Assembly: GCF_030159855.1 (NCBI RefSeq)
Contig: NZ_BSNG01000001.1
Coordinates: 1,860,001 to 1,924,000, forward strand
DNA length: 64,000 nucleotides
From: Devosia yakushimensis
GTDB lineage: Bacteria; Pseudomonadota; Alphaproteobacteria; Rhizobiales; Devosiaceae
Direction of reading: 5' to 3'
The position numbers were made by a program, and so were the translations under genes. This document shows, piece by piece, positions 1-7,649 of the stretch (its first letter is position 1; each line of letters opens with the position of its first letter). The notes beneath the pieces are model-generated. The model saw only the letters and a program-made list of their open reading frames with translations. It had not been told where the DNA came from and did no database searches.

Positions 1-263
1 CGGTCAAACTCTACAATGCCGTGCAGGCCAAGGACTACGAGACCGCCAGGGACATCCACTTCCGCCTCAATGCGTTGTGGAATGCCATGCGCCATGACAA
101 CCTGCCGGCCTGTGTCAAATATGTGCAGCATCGCCAGGGCCTGCCGCTGTTCCACCCCCGCGCCCCGATGGAGCGCGTCAGCGAGGCCCAGAAGCAGCAA
201 ATCGACGCCGCGCTCGGCCCGGTGCTCGAACTTGTCGACGTGCGCGCCCGCTCGGCCGCCTAA
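1..263 (+). CDS. DapA-like lyase/aldolase, C-terminal fragment
   Basis: This is the last 87 codons of a gene that begins outside the window; complete codons start at base 3 and the stop is TAA at 261-263. The sequence (VKLYNAVQAKDYETAR near the start, then LPACVKYVQ and SEAQKQQIDAAL) has the C-terminal helical layout of the dihydrodipicolinate synthase/N-acetylneuraminate lyase TIM-barrel family, which cleaves or forms pyruvate-derived 2-keto acids. The catalytic Lys and Tyr lie upstream and cannot be checked, so the substrate is unknown. It is in the same frame and about 70 bases ahead of dhaK, so it is probably in one operon with dhaK and dhaL. Confidence 0.65.
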   Translation, partial: VKLYNAVQAKDYETARDIHFRLNALWNAMRHDNLPACVKYVQHRQGLPLFHPRAPMERVSEAQKQQIDAALGPVLELVDVRARSAA

Positions 264-274
264 GCCTGCATCCA

Positions 275-300
275 CCGGCCGCGGAGCCAACCGCGGCCGG
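275..300 (+). other. GC-rich perfect hairpin between DapA-like gene and dhaK
   Basis: A 10-base arm CCGGCCGCGG (275-284) is followed by a 6-base loop and its exact complement CCGCGGCCGG (291-300). No T-run follows, so it does not look like a complete intrinsic terminator. In the 69-base gap between two probably co-transcribed genes it could stabilise a processed mRNA end or attenuate dhaKL expression. The role is inferred; the inverted repeat is seen directly. Confidence 0.5.
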
Positions 301-332
301 TCCGGCCCCATGAAACGCCCAGGGAGGACGAA

Positions 333-1328
333 CTGAAAAAGCTGATCAACGACCCCGCCGATTATGTCGAGGAAATGCTCGATGGCCTGTGCCTGGCCCA
401 TCCGGGCCTGGTCCGTATCGGCGAGGATCGCCGCGCCATTGCGCGGGCCACGCCCATGGCCCAGGGCAAGGTTGGCCTGGTCTCGGGTGGTGGCTCGGGC
501 CACCTGCCCCTGTTCACCGGCTATGTCGGCGAGGGCCTGCTCGATGCCTGTGCCATCGGCAATGTCTTTGAGGGCCCCACCATCAATGCCTGCCAGGACG
601 CGATCGCTGCCGCCAATGGCGGGGCGGGCGTGCTGTGCCTCTTTGGCAATTACGGCGGCGACAAGATGAATTTTGAAATGGCGAGCGAATTTGCCGCCAT
701 GGACAATGTCGAAACCCGCACCGTGCTCGGCACCGATGACATTGCCAGCGCCAGCCCCCAGGAGGCCCATAAACGCCGCGGCGTGGCCGGCCTGATCTAC
801 GCCTACAAAACCGCCGGCGCCCTCGCCGCGCAGGGTGGCGATCTCGACGCCGTAGCCGCCATCGCGCAGAAGACCGTCGATCGCACCCGCACCATTGGCG
901 TCGCCCTGTCCTCCTGCCAGATTCCGGGCGCAGCGGGCCCCAATTTCACCATTGCCCACGACGAGATCGAAATGGGCATGGGCATTCATGGCGAGCCCGG
1001 TATCTGGCGCAAGAAGATCCGCCCGGCCGATGAACTGGTCGACGAGATGATCGCCATGCTGCTGGCCGAACGCCCCCAGGGCACGCGCCGCGTATCGGTG
1101 CTGGTCAACAGCCTCGGCTCGACCCCGTTCGAGGAATTGTTCATCCTCTACCGCCGCGCCGCCCGGCAGCTGCATGCCGCCGGTCTCGCCGTGGTTCGCC
1201 CCCTTGTCGGCCCCTATGTCACTTCCATGGAAATGGGTGGCGCATCGATCAGCCTCTGTTTCCTCGACGAGGAGATCGAAGCCCTGCTGGCCGCTCCGGC
1301 CGATTGTCCCTTCTGGCGAGTGGATTGA
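333..1328 (+). CDS. dhaK: dihydroxyacetone kinase-like subunit DhaK (CTG start)
   Basis: This is the substrate-binding subunit of a DhaK/DhaL kinase, which phosphorylates dihydroxyacetone or a related short-chain ketose. From the CTG at 333 it has 331 residues. The start MKKLINDP is the family N-terminus, and AGGGAGG at 321-327 lies five bases upstream; no ATG, GTG or TTG in frame gives this N-terminus. With this start the active-site residues fall at H57 (GGGSGH), D110 (GNYGGD) and H219 (GIHGEPG), almost the E. coli numbering; the last His forms the covalent bond to the substrate carbonyl. The usual GGGSGHEP is GGGSGHLP here, so the substrate may be another triose or tetrose. dhaL follows 3 bases later. 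Confidence 0.88.
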   Translation: MKKLINDPADYVEEMLDGLCLAHPGLVRIGEDRRAIARATPMAQGKVGLVSGGGSGHLPLFTGYVGEGLLDACAIGNVFEGPTINACQDAIAAANGGAGVLCLFGNYGGDKMNFEMASEFAAMDNVETRTVLGTDDIASASPQEAHKRRGVAGLIYAYKTAGALAAQGGDLDAVAAIAQKTVDRTRTIGVALSSCQIPGAAGPNFTIAHDEIEMGMGIHGEPGIWRKKIRPADELVDEMIAMLLAERPQGTRRVSVLVNSLGSTPFEELFILYRRAARQLHAAGLAVVRPLVGPYVTSMEMGGASISLCFLDEEIEALLAAPADCPFWRVD

Positions 1329-1331
1329 ACC

Positions 1332-1964
1332 ATGGCGATCACGCAGGAAACCCTGGCGACGGCCCTCGACCGCGCTCACGCCCGCATGGCGAGCCTGACC
1401 GACACGCTCAATGCCGCCGATGCCAAACTTGGCGATGGCGATACCGGCACCATGCTGGCGCGCCTCATAGCCACCTTTGCCGCGGTGGATGTCCGTTCTG
1501 CGCCCGACCTTGGCGCGGCCTTCATGGCCCTTGCCAAAGCCGGCGCGGCCTCCACCGGATCGAGCCTGGGCACGCTTGTGATCACCGCAATGATGACGGC
1601 GGGCAAGGCCAGTGCCGGCCAGCGATCGATCGGCTGGGACCGGCTGGGCGCCCTGCTCGCCTCCATCCGCTTTGCCGCCATGGCGCGAGGCAAGGCCGAG
1701 CTCGGCGCCAAGACCATTATTGACGGGCTCGACGCCCTGGCCAGCGCCACCGAAGGCAAGGACGATCCTCGAGCCATCGCCATCGCCGCTGGCGACGCCA
1801 TGCGTGCCGTGCTCGACCAATTCCGCCCGCGCCCCTGCACCATGGGCCGCGCCCGCATATTCGCCGAGAAAAGCATTGGCCTCGACGATCCGGGCATGCT
1901 GGCCCTGGCAGAACTGGTCTGGGCGATCGCGGGTCAGCATCATGCCGGCACCACGCTTGCTTGA
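1332..1964 (+). CDS. dhaL: dihydroxyacetone kinase-like subunit DhaL
   Basis: This is the nucleotide-binding subunit (210 residues) that passes a phosphoryl group to the substrate held on DhaK. The three Mg-binding aspartates of the family are at D30, D35 and D37 (NAADAKLGDGD), and the glycine-rich GAASTGSSLGT loop replaces the usual GGASGPLYGT. It starts 3 bases after dhaK. In PTS-dependent systems a DhaM protein recharges ADP on DhaL, while other enzymes use ATP directly. No dhaM-like gene is visible here, so the phosphate donor is open. Confidence 0.88.
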   Translation: MAITQETLATALDRAHARMASLTDTLNAADAKLGDGDTGTMLARLIATFAAVDVRSAPDLGAAFMALAKAGAASTGSSLGTLVITAMMTAGKASAGQRSIGWDRLGALLASIRFAAMARGKAELGAKTIIDGLDALASATEGKDDPRAIAIAAGDAMRAVLDQFRPRPCTMGRARIFAEKSIGLDDPGMLALAELVWAIAGQHHAGTTLA

Positions 1965-2047
1965 GGTGAACCGGCAAGTGAATTATGGGTTTGAACCGAA
2001 ACTGCAAAACGCGTCACCGGATCGATTGAAGTATTGAGGCCAAGGCG

Positions 2048-2845
2048 ATGACCGATCCTGTTGACGCAACTGCCGCCGCCAAACCGGCGCGGGGCGATGA
2101 AAGCCTCAAGTCGCTGACCAAGGTGTCGCGGGTGCTCGATTGCTTCACCACCAGCCAGCGTTCGCTGAGCCTGGCCGATATCTGCGCCCGCACCGGCTAT
2201 CCGCGCTCCACCACCCATCGCCTGCTGGCGGCCATGCGCGAAGTGGGCTTTGTCGAGCAGGACCGCGAACGCGACTTCTATCGCCTGGGGCTGCGGCTGT
2301 TCGAATTGGGCAATGTCGTGCTGGCCAATCTGGAGCTGCATCGCGAGGGCCGCGCCATTGTCGACGCCTTGCATCGCCTGACCAGCCGGCCCGTGCATCT
2401 GGCCGTGTTCGACGGTCTGCGCGCAGTGGTCATCCAGCGCACCGAGGCCGAGCCCATGCTGTCCAATACCATGGTCGAGAACTCGCCGGCCTATTGCACC
2501 AGCGTCGGCAAGGCCATCCTGGCCTATCAGCCCGCCGAAATCGTGCAGCGCGTCATCGATGCGGGGCTTGAGCGCTTCACCGAAACCACGATCACCGATC
2601 CCACCGCATTGCAGGCCGAGCTCGAGCTCACCCGGCAGCGCGGCTTTGCCATCGACAATGGCGAGCACCAGCCGGGCCTGCGCTGCGTCGGGGCGCCGAT
2701 CCGCAACCAGTCCGGCGCCATTTTCGCCGGCATCAGTGTCAGCGCCCCGTCCTGGCAATTGCCCATGGCCGAGGTGGATGAGCTCAACAAGGTGGTGATC
2801 TACCACGCCAACCTCATCTCGCAGCGGCTGGGCTATATACGCTGA
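2048..2845 (+). CDS. IclR-family transcriptional regulator
   Basis: This is a 265-residue regulator with an N-terminal winged helix-turn-helix (about residues 20-85; SLADICARTGYPRSTTHRLL is the recognition region) and a C-terminal GAF-like effector domain (NSPAYCTSVGKAILAY, then the RGFAIDNGEHQPGLRCVGAPI motif near residue 205). Both are diagnostic of IclR. It follows dhaL by 83 bases on the same strand, so it probably controls the dhaKL operon in response to a pathway metabolite. The ligand cannot be read from sequence. Confidence 0.9.
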   Translation: MTDPVDATAAAKPARGDESLKSLTKVSRVLDCFTTSQRSLSLADICARTGYPRSTTHRLLAAMREVGFVEQDRERDFYRLGLRLFELGNVVLANLELHREGRAIVDALHRLTSRPVHLAVFDGLRAVVIQRTEAEPMLSNTMVENSPAYCTSVGKAILAYQPAEIVQRVIDAGLERFTETTITDPTALQAELELTRQRGFAIDNGEHQPGLRCVGAPIRNQSGAIFAGISVSAPSWQLPMAEVDELNKVVIYHANLISQRLGYIR

Positions 2846-2887
2846 TCGGTGCATCGGCCCCTCCTCCCCGAGTGGCTGAATGGTGAG

Positions 2888-2909
2888 AGCCGGCCCCGCA
2901 GGGCCGGCT
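2888..2909. terminator. hairpin between convergent IclR and RraA genes
   Basis: AGCCGGCCC (2888-2896), loop CGCA and GGGCCGGCT (2901-2909) form a perfect 9-bp stem in the 70-base gap between two genes pointing at each other. There is no strong T-run on either side, so it is a likely but imperfect bidirectional terminator. Confidence 0.6.
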
Positions 2910-2915
2910 GTGTTG

Positions 2916-3593
2916 TCAGACGGGACCGCTGGAGCCGACCGGCCAGATGTCGCGCAGGTTCTCGCCGGCCAGGATGCGCTTGCGGCAGCGGATTTCCGCC
3001 TCGCCATTGGCATCGGCCGCGTCGGCAATCACGCTCACCAGATTGGCCGGAATGACGACCACGCCGGTGACATCGGCGAAAATCACATCGCCCGGCCGCA
3101 CTTTGACGCCGTCGATATCCAGTTCGACCTGATAATGGGTCGCTTCCATGCGGCCCGACACGCCCACCGGGCTCATGCCCTTGGCAAAGAGCGGGTAATC
3201 GAGCTTGCGCACTTCAGCCAGGTCCCGCACCGTGCCATTGACCACCGTGGCCGCCGCGCCCTTGGTCTTGGCGCCGCTCGACATCAATTCGCCCGTGCCC
3301 GAGCCCTCGGCACAGGAGGAATCGACCAGTAGAATCCCGCCCTTGACCACCGCATCGATGGCACCGTGATAGACATCCTGGGGCTGGCCAATACGGGTGC
3401 TGGGTTCATAGCGCACAGTCGATACCGGACCACAGATCACCTGGCCGGGATGCAACACGCCGAACTGGCTGATGCCCTTGAGATAGCCATAGGGCCCGCG
3501 GCCATCGAGCACGTCGTGAATATCGTCCGAATACCATTGCGACAGGCGCTTGATCGCTGCCCAATCGGTCTGGTTGTAGTCGTATACGGCCAT
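2916..3593 (-). CDS. RraA/HMG-aldolase family protein
   Basis: This 225-residue protein belongs to the fold shared by RraA (RNase E inhibitor) and class II pyruvate aldolases such as 4-hydroxy-4-methyl-2-oxoglutarate aldolase. The R123-D124 pair (NGTVRD) is present. The acidic residue 21 positions earlier is E102 (GEL) rather than the Asp of the aldolase motif D-X20-R-D, so aldolase or decarboxylase activity on a sugar-acid derivative is possible but unproven. Its ATG overlaps the stop of the GntR gene by one base (TAATG), which implies translational coupling. It is the last gene of the SDR-GntR-RraA operon. A role in RNA decay is unlikely given this catabolic setting. Confidence 0.82.
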   Translation of the reverse strand: MAVYDYNQTDWAAIKRLSQWYSDDIHDVLDGRGPYGYLKGISQFGVLHPGQVICGPVSTVRYEPSTRIGQPQDVYHGAIDAVVKGGILLVDSSCAEGSGTGELMSSGAKTKGAAATVVNGTVRDLAEVRKLDYPLFAKGMSPVGVSGRMEATHYQVELDIDGVKVRPGDVIFADVTGVVVIPANLVSVIADAADANGEAEIRCRKRILAGENLRDIWPVGSSGPV

Positions 3594-4327
3594 TAGCTCG
3601 TCCGTCCCTGCTGTTTTGCGGCTGTGATCGCCTGTTGGAGATAGGTGGTGGAATTGTCGATATGCTCGCGCATCAGCGCCCGGCTGCCCTCGACATCGCC
3701 GGCGCGGATGGCGGCATAGATAGCCTGGTGTTCGGCCACGCCATCGGCCTGGGTCTTGCTCGCAGCCCGGCTGGTCAGCCGGATGACATCGGTGATCAGA
3801 CCATAGAGATTGCCATAGACGCTGGAGAGGATTTCATTGCCCAACGACTGCACCAAAGCCTTATGAAAATCCGCATCGGACTGGGCATATTGGGCAAAAT
3901 CCTTGGCTGCCGCGAGATCGGCCAGAGCCGTGTCGACCTCGCCGGACAGGCTCCCCTCGCCCGCTGCCAGCCGCCCGACCACTTCCAGCTCGAACATGCG
4001 GCGCACATCCATCAGCTGCACCAGATAGCTGGGGTCTTTGGCAAAAAGCCCGCGCACCGTCGTTGCCAGCGATCCCAGGAACTGCTCGACATCGTCGCGC
4101 ACCACCTCGGCCCGCTCGCCATGGCGGCGGCGCACCAGCCCTTTGGTCTCAAGGATTTGCAGTCCCTCGCGCACCGAGCGCGTGCTGATCGAAAATTGTC
4201 GGCCGATCTCGGCCTCCGAGGGAAGCCGTTCGCCGACCTTGAGTTCGCCCGACAGGATCTGCGCCTCGATGGCCGAAACCACCGAGACATAGAGCCGGTC
4301 GCGATCGGGTGCTTGGGGGTTCACCAC
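3593..4327 (-). CDS. GntR-family regulator, FCD (FadR) subfamily
   Basis: This 244-residue repressor or activator has an N-terminal winged helix (about residues 10-75; GELKVGERLPSEAEIGRQF and SRGVREGL-like recognition helix SVREGLQIL) and an all-helical FCD ligand domain (about 95-230, with the metal-binding pattern DADFHKAL and later LMREHI). The start is GTG at 4327 or the next GTG at 4324. It overlaps the upstream SDR gene by a few bases and is coupled to RraA downstream. FCD regulators usually sense sugar acids or carboxylates and often control their own operon, here probably through the palindrome at 5155-5183. Confidence 0.9.
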   Translation of the reverse strand: MVNPQAPDRDRLYVSVVSAIEAQILSGELKVGERLPSEAEIGRQFSISTRSVREGLQILETKGLVRRRHGERAEVVRDDVEQFLGSLATTVRGLFAKDPSYLVQLMDVRRMFELEVVGRLAAGEGSLSGEVDTALADLAAAKDFAQYAQSDADFHKALVQSLGNEILSSVYGNLYGLITDVIRLTSRAASKTQADGVAEHQAIYAAIRAGDVEGSRALMREHIDNSTTYLQQAITAAKQQGRTS

Positions 4328-5139
4328 GCGGTAAAGCCCCCATCGACCACCACATTGGAGCCGGTCATGTAAGAGGACGCATCGGAAGCCAGGAACTGGA
4401 TGACCCCGTTATATTCGTCCTTCTCGGCCTGGCGGCGCATCGGCACGCGCTCGAGGAAATTGTCGACGAATTCCTTGTCGAAGCTGCCGGTCTTGACCCC
4501 GCCGAACGAGATCAAATTGCAGCGCACATTCTGCTCGGCCCAATAGGTGGCGACATAGCGGGTCAGATTAACCAGGCCCGATTTGGACGCGGCATAGGAC
4601 ACCGCCTTGAAGAACGGCACGCCGTCGCGCTTTTCGCGATAGGCATAGAGCGCCTGATTGGGCGAGACGATGCCATAGATCGAGCCCACATTGATGATGC
4701 TGCCACGCCCGGCCTCGGCCATCTTGGCACCGATCACCTGGCTACACAGCATCACGCCGGTCAGGTTCACATCGATAATGTCGTCCCAATATTTCTGCGG
4801 ATAGGTCTCGAAAGGCCCATTCTGGTCGGCCTGCCCATCAGGCTTGGAATCGATGCCGGCATTGTTGACCAGAATATGTGGCACACCCCAATCGGCGATC
4901 AGCTGGTCGGTCGCCGCCTCCAGCGCCGCCTTGTCCGAGACGCTGGCCTCATAGACGCGAATGGAATCCTGCAGCCCCGGAAACAGCTCGGCAAGCTTGT
5001 CCTGCCCCACCGGCCGGCGGCTATAAATTGCCACCTTGGCGCCAGCCTTGGCCAGCGAGCTCGCAAACTCGCGCCCCAACTGCCCCAACCCGCCGGTTAC
5101 AACCGCAATCTTTCCTTCGACGCTAAACAGGTCCGACAA
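4321..5139 (-). CDS. short-chain dehydrogenase/reductase (SDR)
   Basis: This is an NAD(P)-dependent oxidoreductase of the classical SDR family: a TGGLGQLG cofactor loop near residue 14, NNAG near residue 90, a catalytic Ser in NVGSIYG, and the YAASK Tyr/Lys pair. An in-frame ATG exists at 5172, but TTG at 5139 is preferred. It gives the typical N-terminus MSDLFSVEGK, has GGAGG about nine bases upstream, and leaves the 5155-5183 palindrome outside the coding region. It is the first gene of the SDR-GntR-RraA operon, probably oxidising a hydroxyl of a sugar acid or polyol. The substrate is unknown. Confidence 0.87.
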   Translation of the reverse strand: MSDLFSVEGKIAVVTGGLGQLGREFASSLAKAGAKVAIYSRRPVGQDKLAELFPGLQDSIRVYEASVSDKAALEAATDQLIADWGVPHILVNNAGIDSKPDGQADQNGPFETYPQKYWDDIIDVNLTGVMLCSQVIGAKMAEAGRGSIINVGSIYGIVSPNQALYAYREKRDGVPFFKAVSYAASKSGLVNLTRYVATYWAEQNVRCNLISFGGVKTGSFDKEFVDNFLERVPMRRQAEKDEYNGVIQFLASDASSYMTGSNVVVDGGFTAW

Positions 5140-5154
5140 AGCTACCCAGCCTCC

Positions 5155-5183
5155 ACTTATGACATAAGTCATATGTCATAAGT
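5155..5183. promoter_or_regulatory. 29-bp palindromic operator ahead of the SDR-GntR-RraA operon
   Basis: ACTTATGACAT (5155-5165) and its perfect complement ATGTCATAAGT (5173-5183) flank a 7-base spacer. The left half contains a nested CTTATG-A-CATAAG dyad. It lies 16 bases upstream of the TTG start of the SDR gene, in an AT-rich island of otherwise GC-rich DNA. FCD-GntR proteins bind short dyads of this kind, so it is probably the autoregulatory site of the GntR protein encoded in the operon. The palindrome is seen; the partner is inferred. Confidence 0.72.
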
Positions 5184-5395
5184 TAGGTGCGAAGCTTTGG
5201 CAATCGTCATCTCCGGCAATAATTTGGGTAATCGGTGTCAGCACGGGATGTCCGCGCTTCTAGCTCCAGGCGAGCGGCACTCGGTCATGGCATCAAGGCA
5301 AGCTCTCATTGAGTTGAGACAGCACGGCCCGGCGGCGCCGAAACCCCTGCAGAAAGTCCCTATGCGGTGATAGAGAAAACCCTATGATCGCGGGG

Positions 5396-6367
5396 CTATG
5401 CCGCCTTCCGCTTGCGCTCCTTGCGGCCCATGGGCTTGAGGCCATCGGCCTGATGCTCGGCGGCATAGGCATGGGCGATATCGGCAAGCAGATCGTTCAC
5501 TACCTGCGCCGGTTCGGACAGGGGCCACTGATCCGACGTGCATAGCGAGACCTTCATCTGCATCGATGGCGAGGTGATCCGCTGCACGGCGACATCGTCA
5601 TTGCCCGAAGCGATCGCATTGGCGGATGACCATGGCAGAATGGTCGCGCCGAGCCCCGCCCAGACAGCGCGGGCTATGGTGGGCACGGATTCGATCTCTG
5701 CAATCACCCGCGCGTCGACACCAACCCTGCGGAAGGTCAGATCGACCAATTGGCGCACGGTGTGAATCTTGGTCGGCAGGACCAGATCGAGCCGGGCGAC
5801 GTCCTCGGCCGCGATCTCGCCACGCTCGACATTGCCAGATTCCAAGAGAGGCTTGGGCGCGACAAGGAACAGATCCTCGGTCAGGATCGGCTCGAACTTG
5901 ACGCCGCGAATTGTGCCCGGATCGTAGATGAAGGCCAGGTCCATCTTGCCGGTCATGATCATCTCGCTGATCACCCCGCCGATATTCTCGTTAATCTGCA
6001 ATACGATGCCGGGATAGCGCTCACGGACGGCCTTGAGCAGCGGCAGCGCCAGCGTCGTGGCCGTACTCAAGGGCGCCAGGCCGACATTGACCTGCCCGGC
6101 AATCATCGTCCCGGTATTTTCGATATCTATCTGCGCCTGGTCCAATTGACGCAGCATCACCTGGGCATGCCGGTAGAGGGCCTTGCCCGCCTCGGTTGGA
6201 ATAACCCCGCGTTTGGAGCGGACGAGTAATTGCCGGCCGAAATGGGTCTCGAGAGCGACGATCTGCTGGCTCAAGGCAGGCTGCGCGATATGCAGGATCG
6301 CGGCAGCACGCGTCAGGCTGCCAATGTCGACGATCTTAACGAAGGCATGCAGGCGGCGAGTATCCAT
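5396..6367 (-). CDS. LysR-family transcriptional regulator
   Basis: This 323-residue regulator has the N-terminal LysR winged helix (about 1-60: RAAAILHIAQPALSQQI) followed by a periplasmic-binding-like effector domain. The domain order and NAC/Cbl-like effector sequence resemble nitrogen or aromatic-acid regulators. It ends in a basic tail (RKERKRKAA). It is transcribed divergently from the TRAP transporter across a 286-base gap, so it probably controls TRAP uptake and perhaps the neighbouring lactam-degrading genes. The inducer is unknown. The 256 bases between this gene and the SDR start hold no ORF or repeat other than the operator. Confidence 0.9.
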   Translation of the reverse strand: MDTRRLHAFVKIVDIGSLTRAAAILHIAQPALSQQIVALETHFGRQLLVRSKRGVIPTEAGKALYRHAQVMLRQLDQAQIDIENTGTMIAGQVNVGLAPLSTATTLALPLLKAVRERYPGIVLQINENIGGVISEMIMTGKMDLAFIYDPGTIRGVKFEPILTEDLFLVAPKPLLESGNVERGEIAAEDVARLDLVLPTKIHTVRQLVDLTFRRVGVDARVIAEIESVPTIARAVWAGLGATILPWSSANAIASGNDDVAVQRITSPSMQMKVSLCTSDQWPLSEPAQVVNDLLADIAHAYAAEHQADGLKPMGRKERKRKAA

Positions 6368-6390
6368 AATGATCGGCTCTGCTTGAGGCG

Positions 6391-6485
6391 GATGTGATCA
6401 GGTTATTTTATAGTTCGCGCCTGTAAAGATGCCGGGCCTGCCAAAAATGACAGAAACACGACATATAACAATTCCCGATCACATC
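6391..6485. promoter_or_regulatory. divergent LysR/TRAP control region with separated inverted repeat
   Basis: GATGTGATC (6391-6399) and its exact complement GATCACATC (6477-6485) sit 77 bases apart in the AT-richest part of the LysR-TRAP intergenic region (TTATTTTATAG and ACATATAACAATT lie between). Paired half-sites fit looping by a LysR tetramer, but neither is a textbook T-N11-A box, and a CRP-like TGTGA reading is also possible. Position and symmetry are seen; the binding protein is inferred. Confidence 0.4.
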
Positions 6486-6653
6486 AGAGCTAGCTGCAAT
6501 TTCCTTCCGTCAGCGGCTGCGCAGTAGCGTAACCAGATCGTCACACTTGGCCGGATGCGAAAAAACATCCTGCATGACGGCAGGGCAATGCCCGTCCGCG
6601 GAACCGAGCTGAGGGAGTTCCTTCCGGCGGATCAGAGGGAAAGGAAATCACTC

Positions 6654-7649
6654 ATGCTCACCCACGCACGAGCAGGAAGGGTCGTTGCTATGCTCGGCCT
6701 TGCCGGCGCATTGTTCTCGGCATTGCCGGCATTGGCGCAAACCACACTCAACCTTTCGGACGTTCTGCCCGAAACCAACTTCATGGTGCAGAACGCCGCA
6801 CATTTCGCACAGGAAGTCAGTGCGGCAACCGATGGTCAGGTTACCATTTCGATCAAGGCCGGCGGCTCTCTGGGCTTCAAGGGGCCCGACCAGTTGACCG
6901 CCGTGCGTGATGGACTGGTCGACATGGCCGACATCAATATCAGCCAGCAGGTCGGCGTAAATCCGCTGTTTGGCGTCGAGGGCGTGCCGTTTCTGGTGTC
7001 CTCCATGGACGAGCTCAAGAAATATCATGAATTCGTCCGCCCGGCTTTTGTGAAGATCGCGGAGGAGAACAATCAGAAGCTGCTCTACATGGTGCCCTCG
7101 CCGGCCCAATACGTCTATCTGAAGGTACCCGTAGACAGTATCGATGACTTCAGCGGCATCCCCGTCCGTGGCGCCGACAAGAACACCGTCGACGTGGTCA
7201 GCGCGATCGGCATGGCCGGTGTGGCAATGCCATGGGGCGAGCTGATCCCTGCCCTCGCGTCGGGCCGCGTCGAAGGCGTGGCGACCTCCGCCACATCCGG
7301 CGTCGACGGCAAGTTCTGGGAATTCATGAAGTACATTTACCCGACCAACCACACTTGGGGGTCGAACATGGTGACGATCAACCTCGATTCCTGGAACCGC
7401 TTGTCTGCCGATCAGCAGGCAGCAATCGAGGAAGTAGCCAGCCGGCTGGAGCCTGAATTCTGGGAAGTGTCGCGCCAGGGGGATATCGACAGCATCAAGA
7501 TCATGCAGGAAAACGGCATGGAGCTTGCGACCATTTCCGACGAACTGCGCACGCAGATGGTGGAGAGGGCCCAGCAATTGCAGGCCGACTTCGTTGCGCG
7601 CGTCCCCGATGCCGGCCCGATCGTCGACCAGTACAAGGCGACACAATAA
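6654..7649 (+). CDS. TRAP transporter substrate-binding protein (DctP family)
   Basis: This 331-residue periplasmic protein captures a carboxylate for the downstream TRAP permease. The chosen ATG (MLTHARAGR) begins a signal peptide (hydrophobic core VVAMLGLAGALFSALPALA, cut before QTT) and has GGAAAGGAAA upstream. An earlier in-frame ATG at 6555 would add a non-signal extension. Family marks include the KGPDQLTAVRDGLVDMAD segment and the PVRGADKNT region near residue 180, where DctP proteins usually hold the Arg that grips the substrate carboxylate. Its stop overlaps the next start (TAATG). Confidence 0.92.
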   Translation: MLTHARAGRVVAMLGLAGALFSALPALAQTTLNLSDVLPETNFMVQNAAHFAQEVSAATDGQVTISIKAGGSLGFKGPDQLTAVRDGLVDMADINISQQVGVNPLFGVEGVPFLVSSMDELKKYHEFVRPAFVKIAEENNQKLLYMVPSPAQYVYLKVPVDSIDDFSGIPVRGADKNTVDVVSAIGMAGVAMPWGELIPALASGRVEGVATSATSGVDGKFWEFMKYIYPTNHTWGSNMVTINLDSWNRLSADQQAAIEEVASRLEPEFWEVSRQGDIDSIKIMQENGMELATISDELRTQMVERAQQLQADFVARVPDAGPIVDQYKATQ

